From positions 1 to 15,347 of the forward strand of contig JAFDBA010000043.1 in the NCBI GenBank assembly GCA_019313505.1: a stretch of DNA of 15,347 nucleotides, in the 5' to 3' direction. This DNA is from Deltaproteobacteria bacterium. GTDB lineage: Bacteria; Desulfobacterota; Desulfobacteria; Desulfobacterales; UBA11574. Under the pieces are notes generated by a model. It was not told the origin of the DNA. It made no database searches and saw only the letters and a program-made list of their open reading frames with translations. The translations under genes and the position numbers were made by a program. Numbering within the stretch: position 1 is the stretch's first letter; each line of letters begins with the position of its first letter. Shown here in pieces: positions 1 to 6,676 of this stretch.

Positions 1-10
1 AAAGAGGAAC

Positions 11-682
11 TTGCAAAACAGGTTGATCAAAAAGCAAACAAGCTTAAAGATTCTTCAAGTTGACCCGTTAAATCCCAGACATGATCTAATCATGGAGGCT
101 GTTCTTGTAATTAGGAATGGCGGGGTTATTTCTTTTCCTACAAGGCATCTCTACGGGCTGGGGGCAGATGCTTTTAATACCGATGCCGTGGACAGAGTCT
201 TCGAGATAAAACGGCGACCTGATAATAAACCGCTCCTGGTGCTGATAGATAAGCAATATGATCTTACCCGACTGGTGCGAAATATTCCTTATGGGGCAAC
301 ATGCATTATGGAACGCTTCTGGCCGGGTGCAGTCACAATTGTTTTTGAGGCTAAAGATACTCTGCCTGTAAATCTTACCGCCGGCACAGACAGAATCGGG
401 GTGCGCATGCCGGAACATCCGGTTGCTTTAGCTCTGACAAATGCTGTTCAAGGCCCTATAACCGCCACAAGTGCCAACATTACCAGCAATTCCGGATGTT
501 CTCGGGTTTCGAACATGGATCCTTTGATTACGGACAAACTTGATCTTATCATTGATGCAGGGACACTCAAAGGGGGTACCGGTTCAACCGTGGTAGATGT
601 TACCACAGATTCCCCAAAAATTTTAAGACAAGGAGCTGTCTCTGAAAAAGATATTTTTGCCGCCATTTTCCAAAAAAGATGA
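11..682 (+). CDS. tsaC: L-threonylcarbamoyladenylate synthase (Sua5/YciO/YrdC family)
   Basis: This enzyme makes threonylcarbamoyl-AMP from threonine, bicarbonate and ATP in the cytoplasm, the first step of the t6A37 modification of ANN-decoding tRNAs. The 223-residue protein is one YrdC domain. Visible family motifs are the N-terminal block ending in YGLGADA (about residue 48), the substrate-pocket KRRPDNKPLLVL (67-78), the FWPGAVT block (103-109), and TSAN (153-156) followed by a Ser/Gly-rich loop. The length fits the short TsaC form without the Sua5 extension. The start is TTG at 11, preceded by an AGAGGAA Shine-Dalgarno at 4-10. The frame stays open to the left edge, so a start outside the window cannot be excluded. 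Family assignment is secure. YciO-type paralogues share the fold, so the exact in vivo role is slightly less certain. It is followed after 83 bases by an unrelated signalling gene. Confidence 0.88.
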   Translation: MQNRLIKKQTSLKILQVDPLNPRHDLIMEAVLVIRNGGVISFPTRHLYGLGADAFNTDAVDRVFEIKRRPDNKPLLVLIDKQYDLTRLVRNIPYGATCIMERFWPGAVTIVFEAKDTLPVNLTAGTDRIGVRMPEHPVALALTNAVQGPITATSANITSNSGCSRVSNMDPLITDKLDLIIDAGTLKGGTGSTVVDVTTDSPKILRQGAVSEKDIFAAIFQKR

Positions 683-765
683 AATTTCAGATCAGATGAT
701 AACGTGCCTTCAATGATTTTTAGCAAGTCGATTCAGTCACAAACACTACTTATAGAGATAAAGAT

Positions 766-1758
766 ATGAGTCACGATAATAAAATTTATGTTTGGCAAAA
801 AACTAAGGACCGTCGGGATAAAGTTATGGATGGGATTATGGTTAAGGATTATGATCGCAGGCAAAAAGATGATCCCAATTACAACGATCTTGAAAGACGT
901 AGCGGTGATGACAGAAGAAGTAAAAAAGATGAGAAAATAATCATGCTGGTTACAGAAAATCCCGACGATGAACGGTTGGTACTCGGTACATTCCAAAAAA
1001 ATAATTTTGTAACTAAGGTGGTGGTTGCGAGGGATGGGACCGAAGCGCTTGACTATTTGTTCGGAAACGGGATCTATGCGGCCCGTGAAACGATCAAAAT
1101 GCCTTGCGTTATTTTTTTGGATTTGAGTCTTCAAAAATTAGATGGCTTGGAAGTATTAAAACGTTTGCGCAACAATGAACGGACAGATTTGCTTCCTGTG
1201 GTTGCTTTTACTTCATCCGAGGATGATCGGGATTTAAGGAATTGTTACAGTTTGGGGGTCAATAGTTTTATACGAAAACCGTCAGAATTATCCCAATTTT
1301 CTGAAATCATAGGTCACATGGGTCGGTACTGGTTGGGGTTGAACGAATCCCCACCACAGGAGAAAGAGTTCATGAATAAGCCAATCCGCGTATTGATCAT
1401 TGAAGACTCTGAAGATGACGCCCTACTGCTTGTGCGCCAATTAAAAAAAGGAGGCTATAACCCGACTTACGATCAGGTTGACACGGCTGAAGCCATGAGG
1501 AAAGCCTTCGAAAAACAAACATGGGATGTTATCCTATGCGACAATTCCATGCCCGGTTTTAGTGCATTTGATGCGCTTGATCTGTACAAGGAGAAGAGGC
1601 TCGATTTGCCATTCATTATTGTGTCCGGTGCGATTGTGTATGAAAATGCAGTTGCGATTATGGAGGCTGGTGCACATGATTACATATTGAAAAACAATCT
1701 GGCGGAACTTATCCCTGCTATTGATCGTGCATTGTGTAAAACAAAGAATCGGCAGTAG
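766..1758 (+). CDS. Double-receiver response regulator with Arg/Asp-rich N-terminal module
   Basis: The 330-residue protein has two CheY-like receiver domains and no recognisable output domain. Residues 15-55 are a basic/acidic module rich in DRR (Y29, DRRQ 30-33, RSG 45-47, DRRS 49-52) that recurs in the ATPase at 2360-3445. Receiver 1 (about 57-195) resembles the Rcp1-like class: acidic pocket 66-69, phospho-acceptor D119 in FLDLSL, TSS at 149-151, K171, and the typical YWLGLNESPP end. Receiver 2 (about 207-322) has E213/D214, D259 in LCDNSMPG, VSG at 286-288 and K309. Both look phosphorylatable. Receiver 2 resembles receivers that normally precede PAS or kinase modules, but here the gene stops directly after it. 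An internal AGGAGA plus ATG (M203) lies exactly between the receivers, suggesting a gene fusion or a second translation product. The ATG at 766 has only a weak Shine-Dalgarno. Partner kinase and output are unknown. Confidence 0.85.
   Translation: MSHDNKIYVWQKTKDRRDKVMDGIMVKDYDRRQKDDPNYNDLERRSGDDRRSKKDEKIIMLVTENPDDERLVLGTFQKNNFVTKVVVARDGTEALDYLFGNGIYAARETIKMPCVIFLDLSLQKLDGLEVLKRLRNNERTDLLPVVAFTSSEDDRDLRNCYSLGVNSFIRKPSELSQFSEIIGHMGRYWLGLNESPPQEKEFMNKPIRVLIIEDSEDDALLLVRQLKKGGYNPTYDQVDTAEAMRKAFEKQTWDVILCDNSMPGFSAFDALDLYKEKRLDLPFIIVSGAIVYENAVAIMEAGAHDYILKNNLAELIPAIDRALCKTKNRQ
1358..1374 (+). promoter_or_regulatory. Internal Shine-Dalgarno and in-frame ATG between the two receiver domains
   Basis: AGGAGA at 1358-1363 lies 8 bases before an in-frame ATG at 1372. 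That ATG is residue M203, at the exact junction of receiver 1 and receiver 2. Initiation here would give a free 128-residue receiver (203-330) as well as the full-length protein. The site is a better Shine-Dalgarno than the one in front of the annotated start at 766. Seen directly in sequence; its use is inferred. Confidence 0.5.
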
Positions 1759-1912
1759 AAAAACAAGGCTGATAAACCGATGCCCCATTCAAAGAGATCA
1801 AAGTAAAGAATGATTTGGCCAAAATCCATTTTATCGACCGAGAACAGACAGTTCTTTCCCAACTTAATTTTCTACAATCTGTATTATTCCAACGTATGAA
1901 AAATTTTAAAAT

Positions 1913-1930
1913 TGTGAAATAATTTTCACA
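1913..1930. promoter_or_regulatory. Palindromic candidate activator-binding site upstream of the sigma-54 promoter
   Basis: TGTGAAATAATTTTCACA is a perfect inverted repeat with 7-base arms and a 4-base centre. Its centre lies about 120 bases upstream of the -12 GC of the promoter at 2029-2045. Distances of roughly 80-200 bases are usual for upstream activator sequences bound by sigma-54 enhancer-binding proteins. No such activator gene is in the window, so the regulator is unknown. The arms also resemble generic dyads, so binding is inferred. Confidence 0.45.
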
Positions 1931-2028
1931 GAAATTAGGTAGATATTGTTCATAATATTCGATGATGTTAATGGTGTTAGGAAATATAACTATTTAGAAT
2001 AATTATAATTGCATTTAAATTAATCATT

Positions 2029-2045
2029 TTGGCATGATTTATGCT
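2029..2045 (+). promoter_or_regulatory. Sigma-54 (RpoN) dependent promoter
   Basis: TTGGCATGATTTATGCT matches the -24/-12 consensus (YTGGCACGRNNNTTGCW) at all but two positions, with the invariant GG (2031-2032) and GC (2043-2044) separated by exactly 10 bases. Transcription would start near 2056 and run into the CpaE/TadZ-like gene, whose ATG is at 2360. That leaves a leader of about 300 bases containing the tandem repeat and a dispersed repeat. The palindrome at 1913-1930 is suitably placed as an activator site. Confidence 0.65.
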
Positions 2046-2076
2046 GCAATAATTAATAAGACGTAAAGCGCTCTTT

Positions 2077-2108
2077 AAAATAAGTACTACCGAAAATAAG
2101 TGCTACCC
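2077..2108 (+). repeat. Tandem 16-base direct repeat in the leader
   Basis: Two adjacent 16-base units, AAAATAAGTACTACCG (2077-2092) and AAAATAAGTGCTACCC (2093-2108), are identical at 14 of 16 positions. They start about 20 bases downstream of the predicted sigma-54 start site. They could be an operator, an RNA element, or a simple duplication. Confidence 0.6.
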
Positions 2109-2146
2109 AACTTCAACACTAATAGTAAATATCCGGGTCCATAGGG

Positions 2147-2301
2147 CCTGGCTTTGGGTTACCCCTGAAAGGGGATAGTTTACTCAAAACCGTACGAGTT
2201 AAAAGTGCCTAAAGTTATGGTGTCGCTTCGCTCCGCTGATTTTATATAATTGACAGAATTCCTTAACTTTAGTTCACTTTAAACTTTAGTTCACTTCAAA
2301 C
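2147..2301. repeat. Dispersed intergenic repeat, copy 1 (imperfect inverted arms)
   Basis: This copy begins with CCTGGCTTTGG (2147-2157), also found at 5238-5248. It then has an AAAAGTGCCTAAAGTTA arm (2201-2217) that pairs imperfectly with TTAACTTTAGTTCACTTT (2263-2280), one indel apart. The right arm is followed by a second tandem 17-base unit (2281-2297). The sequence between the arms is GC-richer at 2222-2235. It encodes no protein and resembles a MITE or REP-type element. The related copy is at 5238-5443. It lies inside the leader of the ATPase gene. Confidence 0.65.
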
Positions 2302-2359
2302 TCTTGCAGCGATTCTTCAGGCAGAGCCGAATTTTAAAATACTGATAAAGGAATTGACG

Positions 2360-3445
2360 ATGGCAAAAGATAAGATATCGGAAGCAGCCAACAAGGAGTC
2401 TTTCAAGGAAGGAAAGATTATAACGGTCATCGGTAGTAAGGGTGGGGTTGGAACAACAACGATTGCCGTAAATTTGGCGGTCAGCCTGGCAGAAAAGAAG
2501 GAGGTTCAGTCGGTTGCATTGATTGACATGAACCTGCTGTTTGGTGATTTACCTCTTTTCCTTGATAGTAAGCCAGAATATAATTGGAGTGACATCACCA
2601 AAACTATTTCCCGTCTGGATGACACTTTTTTAAAAAATATCCTGTCCGTTGATGCTTCGGGAGTTTGTGTCCTTCCATCTTCAAGTCGCTTGAAAGACCA
2701 AAACGAGGTGACTCCGGAAATTATTGAGCATTTACTGATGCTTATGCGAAGAGTGTTTGATTTTGTGATCATTGACGGCGGCCAACCCCTGGATGATATC
2801 TCTTTTAAAAACCTGGAATTGTCAGACATCATTTTACTTGTTTCAATTTTAAGCTATCCTTGCATATCGATCACGAATAAGCTTTTAAGAGCAATTCGTG
2901 ATTTAGGTTTTCCTCCTGATGAAAAAATCAAGATCGTTATCAATCGTTATTTAGAAAAGTTAAATACTTCCATAGAAGATGCAAAAGCTTCATTTAAAAA
3001 AGAAATATTCTGGACCATACCCAATGATTACCAAACGACATCAACCGCCATAAATGAGGGAAAGTCACTTGCTCAATTTGCACCGCGAAAAGACATTACC
3101 AAAAATTTCAGAGGATTAGCCACTAAGTTGGCCTCTGAATCTGGTCAAGATGATCTGTCTCTTTCCTCATATCAACAGCCAATTATGAAGAAGACAAATA
3201 GGCATACTTATACACATCAGAATGAATCTTTGCTTATCAACAGACGTCGAAGAAAAAGCGATATGGCTAAAAATACCTCCGGTTCCAGAGCAAAAAGCAT
3301 AAACAGGCGCAGAAAAATGAGAAACGGTATTATTATTGTAAAGTATGATCGCAGGCAGAACGACAACGATAATTATAGTGGCCATGATAAGCGCAGTGGT
3401 GTTGATAGAAGAAGCATCAAGGATAGAAGAAAACAGGACTATTAA
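2360..3445 (+). CDS. CpaE/TadZ-type MinD-like ATPase with Arg/Asp-rich C-terminal tail
   Basis: The 361-residue cytoplasmic P-loop ATPase belongs to the ParA/MinD superfamily. The altered Walker A is GSKGGVGTTT (25-34), with the second lysine replaced by Thr as is usual in CpaE/TadZ. Walker A' is at IDMNLLFGDLP (55-65) and Walker B at VIIDGG (136-141). The ATPase domain ends near 275. The N-terminal receiver-like domain of classical CpaE is absent. A basic tail follows (about 299-361), containing two RRR clusters and then the roughly 41-residue module (315-355) shared with the double-receiver protein. CpaE/TadZ proteins localise Tad pilus machinery at the pole, but no cpaB/C/F/tad genes are in the window, so that role is unproven. 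The ATG at 2360 is chosen over TTG at 2354 because AAAGGA sits 7 bases before it. It is probably transcribed from the sigma-54 promoter at 2029. Confidence 0.82.
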   Translation: MAKDKISEAANKESFKEGKIITVIGSKGGVGTTTIAVNLAVSLAEKKEVQSVALIDMNLLFGDLPLFLDSKPEYNWSDITKTISRLDDTFLKNILSVDASGVCVLPSSSRLKDQNEVTPEIIEHLLMLMRRVFDFVIIDGGQPLDDISFKNLELSDIILLVSILSYPCISITNKLLRAIRDLGFPPDEKIKIVINRYLEKLNTSIEDAKASFKKEIFWTIPNDYQTTSTAINEGKSLAQFAPRKDITKNFRGLATKLASESGQDDLSLSSYQQPIMKKTNRHTYTHQNESLLINRRRRKSDMAKNTSGSRAKSINRRRKMRNGIIIVKYDRRQNDNDNYSGHDKRSGVDRRSIKDRRKQDY

Positions 3446-3579
3446 AGACCCAAGATCTCCTCTTGTTTACCAAAAAGTTCAAGCAAAGACACTCTTAATG
3501 AACAATTCTTTAGAACCAAATTGATTATCAGACGGTAGGAATGAATTAGCCTCACATTTTGTGATTGCCAAAATATTTG

Positions 3580-3617
3580 CGATTTGCAAAGGAACAAAAG
3601 CTTCCTTTCTCAAATCG
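3580..3617. terminator. Hairpin between convergent genes, probable bidirectional terminator
   Basis: Arms CGATTTG-AAAGGAA and TTCCTTT-CAAATCG form a 14-bp stem with a small internal bulge (C against CT) and a 7-base loop. The hairpin lies 30 bases beyond the stop of the metallo-hydrolase, the last gene of the long minus-strand operon, and 134 bases beyond the stop of the ATPase gene. Flanks are T-rich but contain no clean U tract on either strand. A weaker hairpin (CAAGA/TCTTG, then TTT) is at 3451-3468. Confidence 0.5.
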
Positions 3618-3647
3618 TCAATTTTCAATCCAAACTATCCAATATTA

Positions 3648-4274
3648 TTAAAATTGGCCCACAAACGGATTAAAGCGCTTTTCACTGCCAATGCTGGTTT
3701 CCGGGCCATGTCCTGAAAGGACCCTTACATCATCGTTCATCTTGAAAAGTTTCGTTTTAATGCTTGACATAAGGGTGTCAAAATCTCCGCCGGGAAAATC
3801 GGTGCGTCCGATGGAACCGGCAAAAAGTGTGTCTCCCACAAATACAATCCCATCTGTATAGAGTGAAATGCCCCCCGGCGTATGCCCTGGAGTATGAATA
3901 ACCTTTAACGTAATTTTCCCAAAGGAGACAGTATCGTCTTCTTCAATGGTTTGATCACACGGCGGCGAATTTTCTACTGAAACCCCAAAAACAGCGGCAT
4001 TGGATGAAAGCATCTCCAGCATTGGTGCATCAAGGGGATGAATCAGAATGTCTGCGCCGGTTGCATCCTTCATTTTTCCGTTTGCGCTAACATGGTCAAA
4101 ATGTCCATGTGTATTGATGATATATTTTACTTCCAACTCGGAATCTGCAAGAGAAAGCAGAATTCTGTCGGCATCACCTCCGGGATCGATGACAACAGCT
4201 TCCTTTGTTTCTGCACATCCGAAAATGAAACAGTTTGCCATAAGCGGTCCAACAACAAGTTCTTTAATAATCAA
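3648..4274 (-). CDS. Metallo-beta-lactamase fold hydrolase, glyoxalase II-like
   Basis: The 208-residue binuclear metal hydrolase resembles the short YcbL/glyoxalase-II group, which hydrolyses thioesters such as S-lactoylglutathione; the substrate here is not known. Metal ligands are visible: THGHFDH (H56, H58, D60, H61), H131 in PGHTPGG, D148 in VGDTLF and H189 in SGHG. It lacks the C-terminal helical domain of classical glyoxalase II. TTG at 4274 is the preferred start. It overlaps the nusB stop as TTGA and lies 5 bases after AAGGAGG, whereas GTG at 4277 would be only 2 bases away. The overlap implies translational coupling. It is the last gene of the rib/nusB operon. Confidence 0.85.
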   Translation of the reverse strand: MIIKELVVGPLMANCFIFGCAETKEAVVIDPGGDADRILLSLADSELEVKYIINTHGHFDHVSANGKMKDATGADILIHPLDAPMLEMLSSNAAVFGVSVENSPPCDQTIEEDDTVSFGKITLKVIHTPGHTPGGISLYTDGIVFVGDTLFAGSIGRTDFPGGDFDTLMSSIKTKLFKMNDDVRVLSGHGPETSIGSEKRFNPFVGQF

Positions 4275-4714
4275 CACAGCCTCCTTAGTTCCTTTACATT
4301 AATCTCTTCTTTTTCAAGTGCCATGCGAATGCTGTCGAGAATTCCATTGATAAAAGCACCTGATTCCTTGGTGCCGAATTTCTTTCCTACGTCAATCGCC
4401 TCGTTGATGGATACCTTTGATGGGATATCATGGCAGTAAAGTAACTCATATACTGCAACTCTCATTGTGTTCCTGTCAACGCAGGACATGCGGCTGAGTT
4501 TCCAGTTGTCGGAAAAACGTTCAAGGGTCGAATCAATGTCAGCCTTACCTTGCACAACACCCTTTACAAGCTTGAGAAAGAAGGGAAGCAATTTCCTTGA
4601 CGGAGTAAAATTGTCGCAGAAGCGTTCCAGCATCTCATTCGAGTCATTCTGACTCATATCCATATAAAAGAGCGCTTGCATGGCAAGTTCCCGTGACTTA
4701 CGACGGTTTCCCAT
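4271..4714 (-). CDS. nusB: Transcription antitermination protein NusB
   Basis: NusB binds boxA RNA with NusE (ribosomal protein S10) in rRNA antitermination complexes. The 147-residue all-helical protein shows the typical N-terminus (RRKSRELAMQALFYMD) with an arginine-rich start for RNA contact. It also has the conserved R/N block around DRNTMRVAVYELLY and the C-terminal INEAIDVGKKFGTKESGAFINGIL region in the usual order. The ATG at 4714 starts 2 bases after the ribH stop. Coupling of nusB behind ribH is common in bacteria. Nothing unusual was seen. Confidence 0.95.
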   Translation of the reverse strand: MGNRRKSRELAMQALFYMDMSQNDSNEMLERFCDNFTPSRKLLPFFLKLVKGVVQGKADIDSTLERFSDNWKLSRMSCVDRNTMRVAVYELLYCHDIPSKVSINEAIDVGKKFGTKESGAFINGILDSIRMALEKEEINVKELRRLC

Positions 4715-4716
4715 GT

Positions 4717-5190
4717 TTATGCCTGATCGACAACCTCAATTAAGTTTGCCATCTCAACTGCAGTTATTGCGGCATTCCATCCTTTATTGCCGGCTTTTGT
4801 CCCGGCACGTTCGATGGCCTGTTCGATGGTGTCGGTTGTCACAATACCAAAGATAACCGGAATTCCAGAATCGAGACTGACCATGGCGATCCCTTTTGAT
4901 ACTTCAGCACTTACATAATCAAAATGTGGTGTTGCCCCCCGAATGACGGTACCCAGACAAACAACAGCATTATATCGACCCGTCGCCGCCATTTTTTTTG
5001 CCATCAACGGTATTTCAAATGCACCGGGAACCTTCACTATTTCGATATCTTCGTCTCGAGCACCGAAACGTAACAGTCCATCAACGGCACCCTCTTTAAG
5101 CTTGTCGGTGATAAAATCATTAAAACGGCTTACCACAAGTGCAAATTTTTTGCCCTCTGCCAGCAGATTAGCTTCTAAAATTTTTGGCAT
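4717..5190 (-). CDS. ribH: 6,7-dimethyl-8-ribityllumazine synthase
   Basis: This enzyme condenses 5-amino-6-ribitylaminouracil with 3,4-dihydroxy-2-butanone 4-phosphate to give lumazine, the penultimate riboflavin step. At 157 residues it is of normal length. Motifs visible are VSRFN (20-24), VPGAFEIP (54-61), the phosphate/active-site loop GTVIRGATPHFDYV (80-93) with catalytic H89, and RAGTKAGNKGW near the C-terminus. The ATG at 5190 has a strong GGGAGGA Shine-Dalgarno. It lies 246 bases downstream of ribBA; that gap is filled by a dispersed repeat rather than a gene. In most bacteria the protein assembles as pentamers or 60-mers. Confidence 0.96.
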   Translation of the reverse strand: MPKILEANLLAEGKKFALVVSRFNDFITDKLKEGAVDGLLRFGARDEDIEIVKVPGAFEIPLMAKKMAATGRYNAVVCLGTVIRGATPHFDYVSAEVSKGIAMVSLDSGIPVIFGIVTTDTIEQAIERAGTKAGNKGWNAAITAVEMANLIEVVDQA

Positions 5191-5237
5191 TTACATTCCT
5201 CCCGGTTTAATCAAAGTAAAGATCTTGGCCCAAAGAA

Positions 5238-5443
5238 CCTGGCTTTGGTTTATCCCTGGAACTGGTTAATACTACAGTACATTAAGTGAAAAGTGATCTA
5301 AAATGCCTAAAGTTGAGGAAAGCGCTTTCAGCGCAAATCAGTTTTTATTTAAATTGGCAGTGCCAAAGGCACATACATTAACTTTAGCTCACTTTAGTTC
5401 ACTTCAAACTTTAGTCACTTTTCCGGTTTATCCGGGTTAGGGT
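5238..5443. repeat. Dispersed intergenic repeat, copy 2, spanning the ribBA stop codon
   Basis: CCTGGCTTTGG at 5238-5248 matches copy 1. The left arm (5291-5313, AAGTGATCTAAAATGCCTAAAGT...) pairs imperfectly with the right arm (5379-5403, AACTTTAGCTCACTTTAGTT...), built from the same short CTAAAGTG-like units. The loop holds small dyads (AGCGCTTTCAGCGC near 5320; GCC...GGC near 5361). The right end, from TTAGTCACTT through CCGGTTTATCCGGGTTAGG (5411-5443), is found again in diverged form at 7556-7588. The ribBA stop (5437-5439) lies within it. On the minus strand it forms most of the ribBA-ribH spacer and would fold in the mRNA. Confidence 0.65.
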
Positions 5444-6651
5444 GTTGTATCAATATTTAACAGATGTCCCATCTTAAGTTTCTTGCACTCAAGATACCCG
5501 ATATTATATTTATTGGGTTCTATTTCAATCTTTATCTGCTCAACAATACTGAGCCCATATCCTTCAAGACCAACCATTTTCTTGGGATTGTTTGTAATAA
5601 GCTTCATCTTTTTAACCCCAAGGTCCACAAGAATCTGTGCACCTATACCGTAATTTCTCATATCAGGCTTGAATCCGAGTTCCTCGTTAGCCTCGACCGT
5701 GTCAAGTCCCTGATCCTGGAGTGCATATGCCTTTAATTTATTAACAAGGCCGATACCTCTCCCCTCCTGGCGGATATAAAGCAATATTCCTGATCCTTCC
5801 TTGTCGATCATTCCCATCGCCTTATGCAGTTGTTCTCCACAGTCACAGCGGAGTGAACCGAAAATATCTCCTGTCAGACATTCCGAATGAACCCGCACAA
5901 GTACAGGCTTGTTAGAATCGATTTCACCCTTAATCATGGCAATGTGAAGCAGATCATCCACCTGATTTTCATACACAACGGCATGAAATTCGCCGGCATG
6001 CAAAGTGGGGACAACTGTTTCCGCTGACCTTCTCACAAATGATTCGGTCCGCATCCGGTATTCAATGAGATCAGCGATGGTACATATTTTTATGTCATGT
6101 TTTTTGCTGAAATTTTCCAGAGCCGGCATTCTGGCCATGGAACCATCTTCATCCATGATTTCACAAATTACGCCGGCAGGCTTTAAGCCGGCAAGACGCG
6201 CCAGATCTATAGATCCTTCAGTCTGGCCGGCACGCACCATCACGCCGCCTTCTTTGCCCCTCAAGGGGAATACATGTCCTGGCCGGACAAGATCACCTGA
6301 TTTGGCATCGTCTGCCACGGCCGTATGGATTGTAGTGGCACGGTCCGCAGCAGAAATACCGGTTGTTACGCCGCATCGAGCTTCAATGGATACTGTAAAA
6401 CCGGTCTGAAACTGTGATGTGTTGTTGTCGACCATCAGCGGAAGGTTCAGAGAATCTATCTTCTCTCCTGTCATGGAGAGGCAGATTAGTCCCCGACCGT
6501 ATTTTGCCATAAAATTAATGGATTCAGGTGTAACCGCTTCGGCCGCCATTGTAAGGTCACCCTCATTTTCTCGATCTTCATCATCAACGAGAATGACCAT
6601 ACGTCCGGCCCTTATTTCTTTAATAGCATCTTCAATACTTATAAGTGACAT
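5437..6651 (-). CDS. ribBA: Bifunctional 3,4-dihydroxy-2-butanone-4-phosphate synthase / GTP cyclohydrolase II
   Basis: The 404-residue protein supplies both branches of riboflavin synthesis. The N-terminal RibB domain (about 1-203) converts ribulose 5-phosphate to dihydroxybutanone phosphate; DDEDRENEGDL (23-33), RPGHVFPLR, RAGQTEGSIDLARLAG and CEIMDEDG are intact. The C-terminal RibA domain (about 210-400) opens GTP. It carries the zinc motif HSECLTGDIFGSLRCDC, EGRGIGL, and the DMRNYGIGAQIL and LITNNPKK blocks. The usual RDYG of RibA reads RNYG. The ATG at 6651 is preceded by GAGGAG at an unusually long 13-base spacing; an in-frame TAA excludes starts further upstream. Its leader is a tandem repeat (6677-6901), and its stop lies in another repeat. 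Confidence 0.96.
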   Translation of the reverse strand: MSLISIEDAIKEIRAGRMVILVDDEDRENEGDLTMAAEAVTPESINFMAKYGRGLICLSMTGEKIDSLNLPLMVDNNTSQFQTGFTVSIEARCGVTTGISAADRATTIHTAVADDAKSGDLVRPGHVFPLRGKEGGVMVRAGQTEGSIDLARLAGLKPAGVICEIMDEDGSMARMPALENFSKKHDIKICTIADLIEYRMRTESFVRRSAETVVPTLHAGEFHAVVYENQVDDLLHIAMIKGEIDSNKPVLVRVHSECLTGDIFGSLRCDCGEQLHKAMGMIDKEGSGILLYIRQEGRGIGLVNKLKAYALQDQGLDTVEANEELGFKPDMRNYGIGAQILVDLGVKKMKLITNNPKKMVGLEGYGLSIVEQIKIEIEPNKYNIGYLECKKLKMGHLLNIDTTP

Positions 6652-6676
6652 TATGAATTATTTTCTCCTCTAAATC

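Larger units (their letters stand above)
1759..2359. other. Long AT-rich intergenic region with promoter, tandem repeat and dispersed repeat
   Basis: This 600-base non-coding stretch separates the double-receiver gene from the ATPase gene. In order it holds: about 150 bases with no clear feature (1759-1910); an 18-bp perfect palindrome (1913-1930); an AT-rich section; a sigma-54-type promoter (2029-2045); two tandem 16-base repeats (2077-2108); and one copy of a dispersed repeat with inverted arms (2147-2301). The ATPase gene's AAAGGA ribosome-binding site is at 2347-2352. No tRNA or convincing small ORF was seen. Confidence 0.75.

Noticed and set aside
1779..1919. Short open frame after the double-receiver gene (about 46 codons, containing IDREQTVLSQLNFLQ) that might be a decayed continuation such as a kinase linker
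   Set aside because: It is in a different frame from the receiver gene, has no start or Shine-Dalgarno, and matches no family I recognise. It is too short to separate from chance.
2250..2255. Sigma-70 -35 box TTGACA before the ATPase gene
   Set aside because: No acceptable -10 hexamer at 16-18 bases (reads TTCACT or similar), and it lies inside the dispersed repeat.
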